From Larimichthys crocea (taxonomy: Eukaryota; Chordata; Actinopteri; Sciaenidae), in assembly GCF_000972845.2 (NCBI RefSeq), contig NC_040012.1, positions 9,651,552 to 9,715,551 of the forward strand: a DNA stretch of 64,000 nucleotides, read 5' to 3'. Position numbers and translations under genes: made by a program. Of the stretch, positions 8,910 to 20,200 are shown piece after piece (position 1 is the first letter of the stretch; the number at the start of each line of letters is the position of its first letter). A model generated the notes under the pieces. It was not told the DNA's origin. It worked only from the letters and a program-made list of their open reading frames with translations, and searched no databases.

Positions 8910-10745
8910 ATGTATGTGTGTGTGTGTGTTACCTTCGAGGGCCCATCTCTCATCTTCTTCATCTGATCCTTGTACTTCATCAGTTCAGCGTCTAGTCTGC
9001 TGATCTTCTTCTCTATGGACTCTGCCCTCGCATCCACCTGACGGAGAAGAAGGAGAAGCCATTACAGCTGTTATAAAAATTATATACTGGGGTGCAGATG
9101 TTTTAACTCTTATATAGAGTCTTCTGCATGTCTCGTGTACTTTCCTTATCTGGCATGTGTTTGCTGAGGCTGGCAGGGAGAGATAATTAAAAAATAGTTC
9201 AAGGAAAAGAGAGACAGGTTAAGGGAAGTGTCATTTTGGACAAGAAACATAATGCTCATTACTAAGCGGAAAACCAAAAAAAGGATTGTTAGTGGGAAGA
9301 TGTCCGAGAGAACCCATTTTCACGTTCCTCAGGGATGACTGAAGCTGTGTTCAGTACTACATGTTACTGTAAGTTTCCAGGGCTAGTAATCTTACTGTTA
9401 CCTATCTCAGAACAAAGGAGGTATAAGTGGTGCTGCTAATGTTTCAAGTTTTTCATCTAAGTACTTTACCAGATAATGATATGTAGGCTTAATATTGTGT
9501 AGGCTAAGCCCATATTGTATAGCTTTTAAAAATATTTTATGTTGCTTAATGTTTCACATGCAACAGGTGAGCCAGTGCACAATTATTTTTTTTATGTATT
9601 TCAATTTTCTGTGCAGAATTTATTTTGGTTAAATGCCATATCTGTGCCGTATCCCAACTGGTACAATAAAACATTAGTTGAGGAATATAACATGCATTTT
9701 TTATTCAGTATATAAGCAATATTTAGCTTTATGTTAAAGACACCATGAGAAATATATGTTCTCAGGAAAAAAGCCGCTTATCAGTTAATCGTTAATCGAT
9801 CGATAAGGTCAATCAACTAACAATCAATGAATTAATCGATAATTTGCATCCCTAATAAGAACCAAATGTTAGAGCTCCTCAGGGAGCCTTTTCCCTGTAA
9901 CCAAGTGTCATTTTGGACAGGAAACATAATGCTCATTACAAAGCGGAAAACCAAAAAAGAATTGTTAGTGGGGAGGTGTCCAAAAAATTGTATAAGAACC
10001 AAATGTTAGAGCTCCTCAGGTAGCCTTTTCTCTGTAACCAAGTGTCATTTTGGACAAGAAACATAACGCTCATTACTAAGCGGAAAACCAAAAAAGGATT
10101 GTTAGTGGGGAGGTGTCCAAAAAATTGTATAAGAACCAAATGTTAGAGCTCCTCAGGGAGCCTTTTCTCTGTAACCAAGTGTCATTTTGGATAAGAAACA
10201 TAATGCTCATTACTAAGCGGAAAACCAAAAAAGGATTGTTAGTGGGGAGGTGTCCAAAAAAATTGTATAAGAACCAAATGTTAGAGCTCCTCAGGGAGCC
10301 TTTTCTCTGTAACCTCTTGTGTGTGTTGCACCGTTAAACGCTCCTTCTTGTACAAGAATAATAAATCCAACATAAACTTTGAATCCTTATTCAAGGGTTC
10401 TTCCTTAAAATCCCCGTAACAACAGCGGCCTGCCCTGTGATGTGATGTGATGTGATGTGATGGAGGATAGCTGCAGGGCTAACAGCCTTTCAGATAAATA
10501 ACGGGGTCGTGGGGTAAAATAAATCTGCCTCTCGCTGTAAAAATGACTTTGCTTCAGTGGGAAGTGCTTCCTAATTGTCTCTTGGTGGCTAACTAGCACG
10601 GTTTGCTTTTTGTGGCCGTGCTATCTTAGTAACGGCACCGTTAGATCACATAACAACAACAACAACAAGCACTCACATTCCCGATACAGTCCGACAGATT
10701 GGGAGGAGGCGCCTTTGGCTTCCCGCGTCCGAATATTCTGTTCAT
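2966..10745 (-). CDS. chmp5: Charged multivesicular body protein 5 (ESCRT-III), complete, 8 coding exons
   Basis: CHMP5 is a late ESCRT-III subunit that binds the VPS4 cofactor LIP5/VTA1 on endosomes during multivesicular-body sorting and membrane scission. The spliced reading frame joins 10677-10745, 8933-9037, 8728-8774, 7738-7831, 7469-7540, 6884-6992, 6257-6372 and 2966-3016. It gives 663 nt, or 220 residues; human CHMP5 has 219. The protein starts [15 protein letters not shown]. It has a basic N-terminal helical half ([24 protein letters not shown]), the [20 protein letters not shown] core, an acidic C-terminal half ([30 protein letters not shown]) and the conserved end [12 protein letters not shown]. 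Every junction is GT-AG and phases match. The start has A at -3. The last intron (3017-6256) is long and full of repeats. I saw no clear AATAAA close below the stop. Fish often have two paralogues, so a or b is not assigned. Confidence 0.96.
3251..3338. repeat. 40-bp tandem repeat, 2.2 copies
   Basis: TGTTGACGAG begins copies at 3251 and 3291, and a partial third copy at 3331. The first two units continue ATAT(T)AAAAACTTAGATCATG with single-base differences. It lies in chmp5 intron 7. Confidence 0.85.
3440..3960. repeat. Probable dispersed repeat in chmp5 intron 7
   Basis: The text (an A-rich AAAATCGCCAAAAACC stretch, GTGATGTCATCACC, and GGGTTGAGCCATTTT) has the look of a fish dispersed element. 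No ends or family could be defined by eye. Short overlapping open frames on both strands are not gene-like. Confidence 0.3.
4117..4592. repeat. GGAAGG/ACGACGAA purine microsatellite (second array)
   Basis: About 475 bp of near-pure purine sequence with the same mixed unit as 463-690: GGAAGGAAAAAACGACGAAA and variants AAAACAACGAA, AAAACTACGA. The Lys/Arg-rich and Ser/Phe-rich open frames over it are repeat artefacts. Confidence 0.92.
4950..5037 (+). mobile_element. LINE/SINE-type 3' tail
   Basis: AGCACCTTGGTCCTTAG, CTCGTTTCACTGTGTACTGT and ATGGCTGAAATGAC, followed by a (CTTGA)n tail. This is the ending typical of a fish non-LTR retroposon. Only the 3' end is present. Confidence 0.55.
5158..5702. 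mobile_element. Non-autonomous hAT element (545 bp) with 8-bp target-site duplication
   Basis: Terminal inverted repeats CAGGGGACGGGAACC (5158-5172) and GGTTCCCGACCCCTG (5688-5702) match at 14 of 15 positions. Identical 8-bp flanks AACTACAG lie at 5150-5157 and 5703-5710, the duplication length characteristic of hAT transposition. No transposase frame remains. Near 5213 a second hAT-like end (CAGGGGTGAAAGTAAGCC with repeated CCGGTAC) is nested inside. Confidence 0.9.
6257..6372 (-). CDS. chmp5: chmp5 coding exon 7
   Basis: Residues 166-204, [20 protein letters not shown] then an Ala/Pro-rich linker ending SDSKTNK. The donor is GTAACA and splices to the distant last exon. Confidence 0.95.
6884..6992 (-). 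CDS. chmp5: chmp5 coding exon 6
   Basis: Residues 130-165 plus one base, [17 protein letters not shown] through [14 protein letters not shown]. This is the acidic helix region that in the family folds back for autoinhibition and binds LIP5. Confidence 0.95.
7469..7540 (-). CDS. chmp5: chmp5 coding exon 5
   Basis: Residues 106-129, [15 protein letters not shown] then KDVKLDQID. It has CAG acceptor, GTATGT donor and phase 0 at both ends. Confidence 0.95.
7738..7831 (-). CDS. chmp5: chmp5 coding exon 4
   Basis: Residues 74-105, completing the split Met then [23 protein letters not shown] and TLKDTKTT. This is the most conserved stretch of the family. The donor is GTAAGA. Confidence 0.96.
8728..8774 (-). 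CDS. chmp5: chmp5 coding exon 3 (47 bp)
   Basis: Short exon for residues 59-73, [15 protein letters not shown], ending on AT of a split Met codon. It has CAG acceptor and GTGAGT donor. It is in a different frame from the longer open frame over this spot and is recognised by its protein match. Confidence 0.95.
8846..8930. repeat. (TG)n microsatellite
   Basis: About 85 bp of TG with minor interruptions (CATGTATG) near the right end. It sits directly beside the chmp5 exon 2 donor, so length changes could affect splicing (inference). Confidence 0.95.
8933..9037 (-). CDS. chmp5: chmp5 coding exon 2
   Basis: Residues 24-58, [11 protein letters not shown] through MRDGPSK. The acceptor is CAG at 9040-9038. 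The donor GTAACA runs straight into the (CA)n tract on this strand. Confidence 0.96.
9778..9854. mobile_element. hAT-like transposon terminus
   Basis: The stretch with repeated TTAATCGAT and a terminal AATTTGCATCCCTA is the inverted-repeat end of a common hAT-type element (TAGGGATGCAAATT when reversed). The opposite end was not found with confidence. A short AGGGATG at 9331 is too little. Confidence 0.5.
9857..10318. repeat. 137-bp tandem repeat, about 3.3 copies
   Basis: AAGAACCAAATGTTAGAGCT starts units at 9857, 9994, 10131 and 10269, spaced 137, 137 and 138 bp; the last unit is partial. Each full unit continues with AAGTGTCATTTTGGA and TTGTTAGTGGGGAGGTGTCC. A lone partial copy lies at about 9226-9305, separated from the array by 550 bp that ends in a hAT-like terminus. 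Open frames over the array are periodic shadows. Confidence 0.92.
10436..10462. repeat. (GTGAT)n short tandem repeat
   Basis: About five GTGAT units in chmp5 intron 1, ending in GATGG. Confidence 0.85.
10677..10745 (-). CDS. chmp5: chmp5 coding exon 1
   Basis: Residues 1-23, from MNRIFGRG to SDCIGN. The donor is GTGAGT at 10676-10671, phase 0. The ATG is the first in this frame and aligns with the known family start. Confidence 0.95.
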
Positions 10746-10990
10746 TTTGTTCTGTTGTTTCCTTCCTAACCGTGTAAATGTCACGCAGCCTTCAGCTTTT
10801 CCTCAGATAGAAAACACACAAAAAAACATCAGATCATCGAGAGGACGACTCCATTGAAGACACACACAGGAAGCAACGGTGCGCACGCAAACGGCTCCCA
10901 TTGGTTGGCGTAAACGGTTCTGACCAATCAGAGGGCGTCGACACGCGGCTGCCCCCCTGTGGTGAGCACGAGGAGCGCAGCTTCAGTAAA
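10746..10990 (-). promoter_or_regulatory. chmp5: chmp5 promoter and 5' UTR region with paired CCAAT boxes
   Basis: Immediately upstream of the chmp5 ATG the sequence becomes GC/CG-richer. It carries two CCAAT boxes in opposite orientation: ATTGG at 10900-10904 and CCAAT at 10924-10928. Opposed NF-Y boxes are usual in bidirectional TATA-less promoters. In mammals CHMP5 is head-to-head with BAG1, so this arrangement fits, but no bag1 exon was recognised to the right. The exact start site is not visible. Confidence 0.55.
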
Positions 10991-11082
10991 AACCCATTGT
11001 CCACATACACACAGCGTTACTTCAGCCTTTGTTACACCTCCACACTGCAGATATATGAGAGCACTGAACGAGGTTAAGATTA

Positions 11083-11092
11083 NNNNNNNNNN
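11083..11092. other. Assembly gap (10 N)
   Basis: Ten N of nominal length. The sequence to its right is a GATA tract and then a disordered duplicate, so real content may be missing here. Confidence 1.
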
Positions 11093-11112
11093 CTATTTTT
11101 CCCTCTCAGCCT

Positions 11113-11205
11113 CTTAGCTAGATAAGATAAGATAGAAGATAGTAGATAGATAGATACTAGATAGCTAGATAGATAGATAGATAGATAGATAGCTAGACTA
11201 GACAA
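11113..11205. repeat. Degenerate (GATA)n microsatellite beside the gap
   Basis: GATA/TAGA units with frequent single-base irregularities. Similar broken GATA tracts occur at 11563-11668. The matching tract in the second duplicate (16392-16482) is perfectly regular. Confidence 0.85.
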
Positions 11206-11208
11206 TGT

Positions 11209-14200
11209 GACAGTTATCAAACATTAGCAAGTGTCATTGATACAATATAGCCCGTTATAGTAAATAGACAATTTAAAGTGACCTCCGTCTGATGTATGGC
11301 AGGTGGATGTATTTGTATTAGAAGGTTGGTTCAGGAAACTATCCTCCCCTCTTGTGTCCTTCTAACAGAATACAGCATAGAGTCAATCAAATAAATTGAG
11401 TGTCCAATTTTAAATTATTTAATAATAAGTTCATCATGATTTAATTTTTATGATCTTAGCTAGATATTTACAAAACTGAACACACATGATCATGTCGTAG
11501 TATCTCTCATGTCCTATTTTTATCTTCATTTATACCTTGCAGTTACTTATTTCTATAAATGCTAGATAGATAGATAGACTAGATAGATAGATAGTAGATA
11601 GATCGAAGTGATAGATAGATAGATAGACTAGATAGATAGATAAGGATTAGATAGTAGTAGATAGATAGTATTCTATAAGGACTCAGTCTGAGTCCAATAA
11701 AGCCATAGCTTTCTTGATGATCTTATCAAGTCTTATTAAGTTTCCACATGACATTTGCATTAGATCCCAATGTGTATTTCTCACATCAGATCTCAACAGA
11801 AAATACATCTTCCTGATATGGTCTGGGTAATGTGTTAGGAATGAAAGATGCCAATCATTAATGGAAATGTAAAAACTCCAACCTACAGGGGGCTGAATCA
11901 AAGACATTCCCAAAATCCAAGCAAAAAAAAAATATGTGAAAGGCTAGTCCATTATGCCAAAATGTCTTTGTAGCAAATCATAATGGTACTCAGTAGTTTG
12001 TATGGCCTCCACGTGCTTGTATGCATGCCTGAACGTCGGGGCATGCGTCCTAATGAGACGACAAGGGCCAGTCAATGGTATCAATTCCTTCATCACTCTA
12101 GGACTGCCTGCATACTCTCAAACCCAGGACCCACCCTTTCTTAACACCAAAACAGATGATATGAAAATGATAACAACCCCCACAGCTACTTACCATGACC
12201 AGATCAATATCCCAGAAGTTGATAAAAAAAAAAAGTGTTCCTTACATTTTTTGTCGCAGTGTATATTATATACTCTTTAAATATGTTGTTTAGTATGTCT
12301 TATGTTTTTATGTTTTTTTATGTCATGTTTGTGCTGTCATGTCCCTTGTCTTTAAAAACTGTATTCTGTCCATATCTGTACGTACAATTAAGAGCAAAGT
12401 AAACCAGAGTCAATTCTGTGTGTTACACACACCTGGCCAATTAAAGCGATTCTGATCTGATTAATATTTAGTAAATTTAATACACAATGTGCAACAAACC
12501 CCATTCCTTCATAGATAACAGTTAATAGTCCCATTTTTCATTTTCAAAAGGTTTGAAAAAGTGTTGGTATGCCTTTACTAAAGGGAATAACTCATATTAC
12601 TAATGTTTGACACGATCACGCAGATGAAGAAAGAAAAAAAAAGGAAAGAGGAAGTTCTACTGGAAAATATTTAATATTGGAAGCCTTCTTAAATTTATAT
12701 TTTGACTACTTTGAAACAATTTAAAACAATTAAATGAGTATTTTATTTTAATTATCTGACTATTATTAATGTCCCTGTCCCACAAAAGTCATGGGTGCAA
12801 TTTTCCAAAAGTTTGGTTTGTTCATCAGATTGTTCAGTCTTCTGCATGTCTATGCAAGAAGAAAAGCATCAATCCTATATTTGAAGAAGCCTGAACGGCT
12901 AATCGTTTGGCATCTCCAGCTTTAATCAGTGAAGAACTCAAGTCAAATAGATAAATAAATTGATTGACTGATTATTCTGCTACTTGTGCATGCTCGAACA
13001 ATGTCGAAAAGAGAGGTTTAGGGGAACAATCTGCTTTTTAACAGCACACTACCTCTCATCTTAATATAATATTTTAATGCCTCATCATGTCTTACTTATG
13101 TCCACTCTTAATCTGCATCTCTTGGTTAGTAACTACTTGGGTTTGGTTGGGTGGGATACACTTTGAGAAGAGATATAAGCTTAGTATTTCTGGTTTTAGT
13201 CATTGATTACAATCAATTTTGGGGTTTCACAGTTCCTAAAAAACTCTTTCTGGCTGGTTGTTATCCTCCTCCTGCACGGCCACATATCTCATGATTAACA
13301 CCTTATGAATGTTTATATTTAATTATGATTTAATTACAAGCACACACAATAATAATATTACATAATGATAACTCATTTTTGCTTTTCCCACCACTCTGAG
13401 CATGCACTTTATTACGAAGCAATGAGTGACCAGTTTTTCCTTTGAACAATGAAGTCTATAGAGCCCTTATTAGACACAGAGCTGCTTCCGAACCTGACTA
13501 TCTGTAATGGCCTTACTAATGCCACACTAAACTTGAGAGACGTAATACGAGTAGAGAAAAAATGCAAGTAATTTTGGTCACTTATAGTTGCCGCTCTCTG
13601 AATGGGAACAGAAACGGATATTTAATTTGCCTCTCCAAATCACATGATGGCCTTTATGCTACCATGATCGACCTGTCAGCTGCACTAAACGTGCCTCGCT
13701 TTCTCCTCAGTGAGAAATATTAAAATATCTAATATCTAAAAGATTAAATTTGAATTAAAAATGAAATAAAATTCGTTAGCCCACCCATGCAGAATTGACC
13801 ACCGGGCTTTTCAAGGGTCGCCAGTGGTGTGGTCTTCAGCTGGCGCACGCATAGAATAATTAATACCAAAATACTGAAAATAACTAAAAACTATTCTACG
13901 CGTTTGACCTATTGAGTTAAACCTAAAAACAATTTTAACCACTAGGAGCAGCGGCAAAGAAGACAAAACATTGGTGAACACACACTGACAAATCATTCTT
14001 TAAACGATTAACGCAGCCACACTTTTTTAGCAAAGTTGTGTTATTTCACATCCAGTCAAGTACAGGACCAGCATTATTATCTCTCTTTTACCTCTAGTGT
14101 GTAATATGGGTGCTTGTGTTCTCCAGTTGCCTACTCCTTACTTAAACTTGCTGTGTTGTAGTAACATATGCACATTCATTGCGGTGGCGGCGTCAGTTAT

Positions 14201-15602
14201 AGCAAAACTGCGGCTGTCCATAAGATAAGGATGTGCAACAAAGTTGGACAGTGGATCGCTTCTTAAAACACTTCTTGCCCTCACTTGTCAACATTTTTTT
14301 GCTACATTAACGCGAGGGGACGTGGACCAACCGACATAATGTTCTGTTGACGGTTCCAGTGGTTTCCAAAGCAATACTGCAATATACAAATGCAAATGCA
14401 CATAGTTCTTATATCTTATATTTGCGCAAGAGAGTGACACTTGCTCACCAGGGTAGTCGTTGCACAAGAAGAAGAAGAAGAAGCGGTATAGTTTTTTTAT
14501 ATAAGTTTGATCAGCATTTCTGGTTTAAGTGCACAACAGGCTTAATCAAGACTGGAAAACACTAAGAAGTTACAAAGGCAGTGTACTAACTCTAGACATG
14601 TGTACTCAAAAACAATGGCAATTGGGTTGAGGCGGACGCATTGAATTTGACCCAAGTAGAGGGCCACAGAGCCAACATAAGCTGTTTCAACCCCTATTGT
14701 CCTCCCCATTTCCCCATTTTTGTTGTTGTATAATAGTATCGTAATTGATGATGTCGTGACACAAATGTATTTACCAAACTACACAAAGCGCACTATATTA
14801 CAAAGTAATAAAATAAACCTCAAAAGGGGGGGCTACAGTTGGATAATACAGTTTTATGGAAATTAAAGTCCCTGTCCTATTTAGTTCATGTGCCTTTAAC
14901 TAATAAGCGTGGGAATTTTGACTATGAAGGAAATTGCACTGATTTAAGTCAGTGACCATACACTTGACCTGCTAGGGGCCCCCCTAAAGCACTTCACACT
15001 CAGGGCCATGCTTATGTTAAAAAGGTCACAGGATAAAGCATTCGACTCTTTGAAGACTCTCTTGGTCCCCTGCACTAAGATTGCATTGTTGACCCACATT
15101 TTTTGCCTCCTCCTCCCATGTGGTGTGACTGTGGGGAACTTTAGTGTGATGTCATGTAAGCTGTGTTTATGCAATGATGAATGTTCGGCTTTTTTAGTAT
15201 CTGACCATGCATTACAAGCTGTTACCAAAATTTTGATGATCAGTAAACTTATATAATCAAGCACAACATAGGCCCGTATTGGTTTGTGATTGTATCAGCA
15301 TGAAGATTGATTTCACACTTATGGTTCTGTATATGAGCAGACCCACTTTTCTAGTTGACTAAATTACACAAAGTAATGATTAACATGGTGAACCTTTGGG
15401 CACTGTGGGGGCAATCAGATTCATAATCTGCACTGAGGGGATGGACCCTTAGGACGGCAGCGTATCAACCCCTGCAGTGCTACAGTGTGTGTTAATGGAG
15501 GAGGCACAAGAGTTGTTACGCAGTGATGAAGTTGACAGTCAGAGAACACTGGATTATTATATTTACGCACGAAACTGTATGTTCAAAGCTGCCTAGTACC
15601 TT
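11209..15602. repeat. Large direct duplication, copy A (noisy)
   Basis: The whole interval realigns with 16058-20288. Shared anchors are GATGTATGGCAGGTGG (11291 and 16133), CAGTCAATGGTATCAATTCC (12069 and 16878) and CACTGAGGGGAT (15431 and 20140). The offset shrinks from 4842 to 4809 to 4709, so small indels are spread throughout. Copy A is longer and carries more irregular insertions. No host gene was recognised inside; it contains LINE and DNA-element fragments. Confidence 0.9.
11683..11760 (-). pseudogene. LINE ORF2 C-terminal fragment, copy A (frame broken)
   Basis: The minus strand reads CGNLIRLDKIIKKA and then loses the frame relative to copy B, reaching a stop after LLDSD. This is a remnant of an L2-like non-LTR retrotransposon tail. 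Confidence 0.55.
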
Positions 15603-16057
15603 TCGCCCTACTACTGTATGGCAGTTTATCAACTTTTACTTTTTTTTCTTTCTTTCCATTGCTTTACTTTATATTGTTGTTCTGTTTATACCTTATTCTT
15701 CTTGGATGTAAGAAATGCTACGCTCAGTTCTGAAAGCAACAACTTTTGTAATTGTCTTTGAATATGTTTATTTGTATTGTAGATTGATGATAGATAGCAG
15801 CATGCAAACATACATTAAACATACATTAGAAATCAACATACAACACAGTAGCCATACGTTAAAATTATATGATATAGTAAATAAACATAAAATAAAGATG
15901 AATCTAACGACAAAATAAAAGAGAATCTAACAAATAAATATAAAACAGTAAAAATGAATGGTGGGACATACAGTATAGTCAGTAATGAATCAATGTGTGA
16001 GTTTTTAGAAAAATAATGAGTGAAACAATTTGACTAGAATTGAGTTTAAGACAAAAT
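15603..16057. other. AT-rich spacer between duplicates
   Basis: 455 bp of A/T-rich sequence with repeated ATACATTA and ATAAAATAAA motifs, resembling the 3' region of a reversed LINE. No gene is seen. Confidence 0.5.
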
Positions 16058-16391
16058 GAAACAGTAAAACAATGTCATGATACAAAATAGCCAGTGTATA
16101 GTAAAATAGACAATTTAAGGTGACATCAGTATGATGTATGGCAGGTGGATGTATTAGAAGTTGTCTGGTTCAGGAAACTTATCCTCTCTGTCTTCTCACA
16201 GACTACAGCATAGAGTCAATCAAATAAATCTGAGTGTCCAATTAAATTATTTAAATAATAAGTTCATCCTGCTTTCATCTTTATAGATAGATAGATCTTT
16301 ACAACACCTGCACCACCTGATCATGTCGTAGTCTCCTCTTCATGTCTCTATTTTTATTTCATTTATACCTTGCAGTTATTATTTATATAAT

Positions 16392-16482
<91 letters not shown>
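16392..16482. repeat. (GATA)n microsatellite
   Basis: About 22 uninterrupted GATA units. The YLSI-type open frame across it is an artefact. Confidence 0.97.
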
Positions 16483-16600
16483 CAAGTCTGAGTCCAAGAA
16501 CAGATCCAGCTTTCTTGATGATCTTATCAAGTCTTATTAAGTTTCCACAATGCACATTTGCATAAGAGTCAATGTGTATATTTCTCACATCAGATCTCAA
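16483..16600 (-). mobile_element. L2-like LINE ORF2 C-terminal fragment, copy B
   Basis: The minus strand encodes VHCGNLIRLDKIIKKAG followed by SVLGLRLD. This is the pattern seen near the end of ORF2 in L2-type fish LINEs (an RLDKIIKKAGS-like segment). It then enters the GATA tract. It is truncated on both sides. Confidence 0.6.
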
Positions 16601-16784
16601 CAGAAAAAAAATCTTTCCTGATATGGCCTGGGTAATGTGTTAGGAATGAAAGGATGCCACATCATTAATGGAAATGAAAACTATCAACCTACAGAGGGCT
16701 GAATTCAAAGACATTCCCAAAATCAAAGCAAAAAAAAATATGTGAAAGGCTAGTCCATTATGCCAAAATTTCTTTGTAGCAACT

Positions 16785-17080
16785 CATAATGGTACTCAGT
16801 AGTTTGTATGGCCTCCATGTGCCTGTATGCATGCCTGACAACGTCGGGGCATGCTCCTAATGAGACGACAAAGGGGCCAGTCAATGGTATCAATTCCTTC
16901 ATCCTCTAGGAACTGCCTGCATACTCTCAAACCCAGGACCCACTTTCATTAACACCAAAACAGATGATAATGAAAATGATAAACAACCCCCACAGCTACT
17001 TACCTGACCAGATCAATATCCCAGAAGTTGATAAAAAATAAAAAAGTGTTCCTTACATTTTTTTGAGCAGTGTATATATA
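16785..17080. mobile_element. Dispersed DNA-element remnant
   Basis: It runs from TGGTACTCAGTAGTTTG through GCCTGTATGCATGCCTG, CATGCTCCTAATGAGACGAC and CCAGAAGTTGATAAA, closing on TTTTTTTGAGCAGTGTATA. This reads as a decayed copy of a common fish dispersed repeat. The parallel copy in duplicate A spans about 11985-12285. Family not assigned. Confidence 0.45.
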
Positions 17081-17159
17081 TACTCTTTAAATATGTGTAT
17101 AGTTATGTTCATGTTTTTATGTTTTTTTTTATGTCATGTTTGTGCTGTCATGTCCCTTG

Positions 17160-17282
17160 TCTTTAAAACTGTACTTATGTCCATATCTGTACGTACAATT
17201 AAGAGCAAAGTAAACCAGAGTCAAATTCCTGTGTGTATACACACACCTGGCCAATAAAGCGATTCTGATTCTGATTAATATT
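17160..17282 (+). mobile_element. LINE 3' tail (CCAATAAAGCGATTCTGATTCTGATT)
   Basis: GTACGTACAATTAAGAG, ACACACCTGGCCAATAAAG and a closing (ATTCTG)n tail, a typical 3' end of a fish non-LTR retroposon. A noisier twin lies at 12360-12465 in duplicate A. Confidence 0.6.
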
Positions 17283-20200
17283 TAGTAAATTTAATACACA
17301 ATGTGCAACAAACCCCATTCCTTCATAGATACAGTTTAATAGTCCCATTTTACATTTTACAAAAGGTTTGATAAAATGTGGTAATGCCTTTACTAAAGGG
17401 GAATAAATCAATTACTAATGTTTGACAGATCAGCAGTGGAAGAAAAAAAAGGAAAGAGGAAGTTCTACTGGAAAATATTTACATATTGGAGCCTTTCTAA
17501 ATTTTATATTTTGACTACTTTGAACAATTAAAACAATTAATGAGTATTTTATTAGTAATTAATCTGACTATTATTAATGTCCATGTCCCACAGTCCATGG
17601 TGGCATTTTCAAAAAGTTTGGTTTTGTCATCAGATGTTCAGTCTTCTGTCATGTATATGCAGAAGAAAAGCATCAAATCCTCATATTTGAGAAGCCTGAA
17701 CCGGCTAATGTTTGGCATCTCAGCTTTAATAATGGAAGAAAATCAAGTCAAAATAGACAGAGATTAATTTTCTGTTGATTGACTGGATTATTCCGCTACT
17801 TGTGCAGCTCGAAATGAAAGAGAGGTTTAGGGGAACTCTGCTTTAAAGCACTACCTTCATCTTAAATAATATTTTAGATGCTCATCATGTTTCTTATGTC
17901 CAATCTTTAATCTGAATCTCTTGGTTAGTTACCTCTTTGGGTGTTGGGTGGGTTTACACTTTGAGAAAGAGGATATAAGATTAGTATTTCTGGTTTTATG
18001 TCATTGATAAGACCAATTTTTGGGTTTCCAGGTTCTTAAAACTCTTTCTGGCCTGGTGTTTATCCTCCTCCTGCACGACCAATATCCATGTATTAAAACC
18101 TTATGAATGTTTATATTAATATGATTTAATTAATAGCACACAATACTAATATACATAATGATAATCATTTTCTGTTTTTCCCACCACTCTGTAGCATGCA
18201 CTTTATACAGCAAGCAATGAGTGACAGTTTTTCCTTTGAACAATGAAGTCTATTAGAGCCTTATTAGACACCAGAGCCTGTTCCTGAACCTGACTATATG
18301 TAATGGCTTACTAATGCACACTAACCTTGAGAGACCGAGTAGAAAAAAATGCAGTAATTTTGGTCATTATAGTTGACAGCTTCATGAATGCAGAAAAGGA
18401 CTGATTTAATTTGCCTCCAAATCACTGAGGATCTTTATGCACCATTAGACCTGTCAGCTGCACTCAAATGTGCTGCATTTTCCTCAGTGAGAAATATCTA
18501 AATATCTAATATCTAAAAGATTAAATTTGTAATTAAAAATGAAATAAAATCGTAGCCCACCCATGCAGAATTGACACCGGGCTTCAGTTCTCCACTGGTT
18601 GTGTCTTTAGCTTTGTCACTGCATTAGAATATATAATACCAAAATACTAAAATAAATAAAAACTTATCTGACTGCTTTTGACCCTTATTTAGTTAAACCT
18701 AAAATAACATTTTTTAACCACTAGGGAGCAGCAGAAACAATTGGTGAACACAACACTGACAAATCATCATTTTAAGTTAACGCAGCACACTTTTTTAGCA
18801 AATGTTGTTGTTATTTCACATCCAGCAGTTACAGAGCAGCATTATTATCTCTCTTTTACCTCTAGAGTTAAATATGAGGTGCATGTGTCTCAAGTTGCCT
18901 ACTTCTATACTTAAACTTGCTATGTTGAGTACATATGCACATTCATGCCGTCAGTTATAGCAAAATGCGGTGTACGTACCATAAGCATCCGGATGGTGCA
19001 AAAAGTTGAGAGTGGATCGCTAAAACACTTCTTGCCCTCAGTGATCACCATTTTGGCTACATAACGGAAGGGGAGGGACCAACGACATTAATGTATCTGT
19101 TGAAGTTTCCAGTGGTTTCCAAAGAATACTGCAATATACAAATGCAAATTGTACATATGTTTTATATTTATAATTTGGCAGCCAAATGAGTGACACTAAT
19201 GCTCCACAAGGTAGTTATTGCAAAGAAGAAGAAGAAGTGGTAAAATGTTGCGATCAGCATATCTGGTAAGTGCACAACGGCTGTAATCAAACTGAGAAAA
19301 CACTAACCCTGCTGAAATTAGTATAGTATACGCAGTGTATAACATAGACATGTACTCACAAAAACAATGGAATTGGATGAGGCAGGACTGAATTGACCCA
19401 GTAGAGGGCCACAGAGCCAAAATAAGCTGTTAAACCCCATTTCCCCCACTTTTTGTTGTCTGTATGTAATAGTTAGTAATTTGATTGATCATGCACAAAT
19501 TTATTTACCAAACTACACAAAGCTCACTATATACTAAAGTAATAAAAACCTCAAAAGGGGGGCCTACAGATTGGATAATAAATATTATGGAAATTAAGTC
19601 CCTGTCATTTCAGTTGATAATGTGCTTTAGCTAAAGTGGGAATTTATGGACATGAAGGAATGCCTGATTTAAGTCATGACATAACACTTGACCTGCTAGA
19701 CCCTAAAGCACTTCACACTCAGCATGCTTTATGTTAAAAGGTACAGATAAGCCTTAGACTCTCTTGCAGACTCTCTTGAGTCCCTGACTAAGATGCATTG
19801 TTGACCCACATTATTGTTTGCCTCCTCCTCCCAGGTGGTGTGACTGTGGGGAACTTTAGGTGCCCTGTAAAGCTGTGTGATATGCAATGATGAATGTTTA
19901 GGCTTTTTAGTATCTGACCATGCATACAAGCTGTACCAACATTTTGTGCTGCAGTAAACTTATATAATCAAGCACAACTGTGCCCTTATATTTTTTTTAA
20001 TTCATCAACATGAAGATTGATTTCCACATTATGGTTCATGTAGTATGAGCAGACACTTTTCTAGTTGACTAAATTACGACAAATTAACTGCTACATGGTG
20101 AACCTTTGGGCACTGTGGGGAATCAGAGTTCATAATCTGCACTGAGGGGATAGGACCTTAGGAGGGCAGCGTAAACCCCTGCAGGTGCTACATGTGTGTA

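Noticed and set aside
8765..9037. Open frame ending in a long Thr-His repeat
   Set aside because: Only its first 35 codons are chmp5 exon 2; the rest is the (CA)n repeat read through the splice donor.
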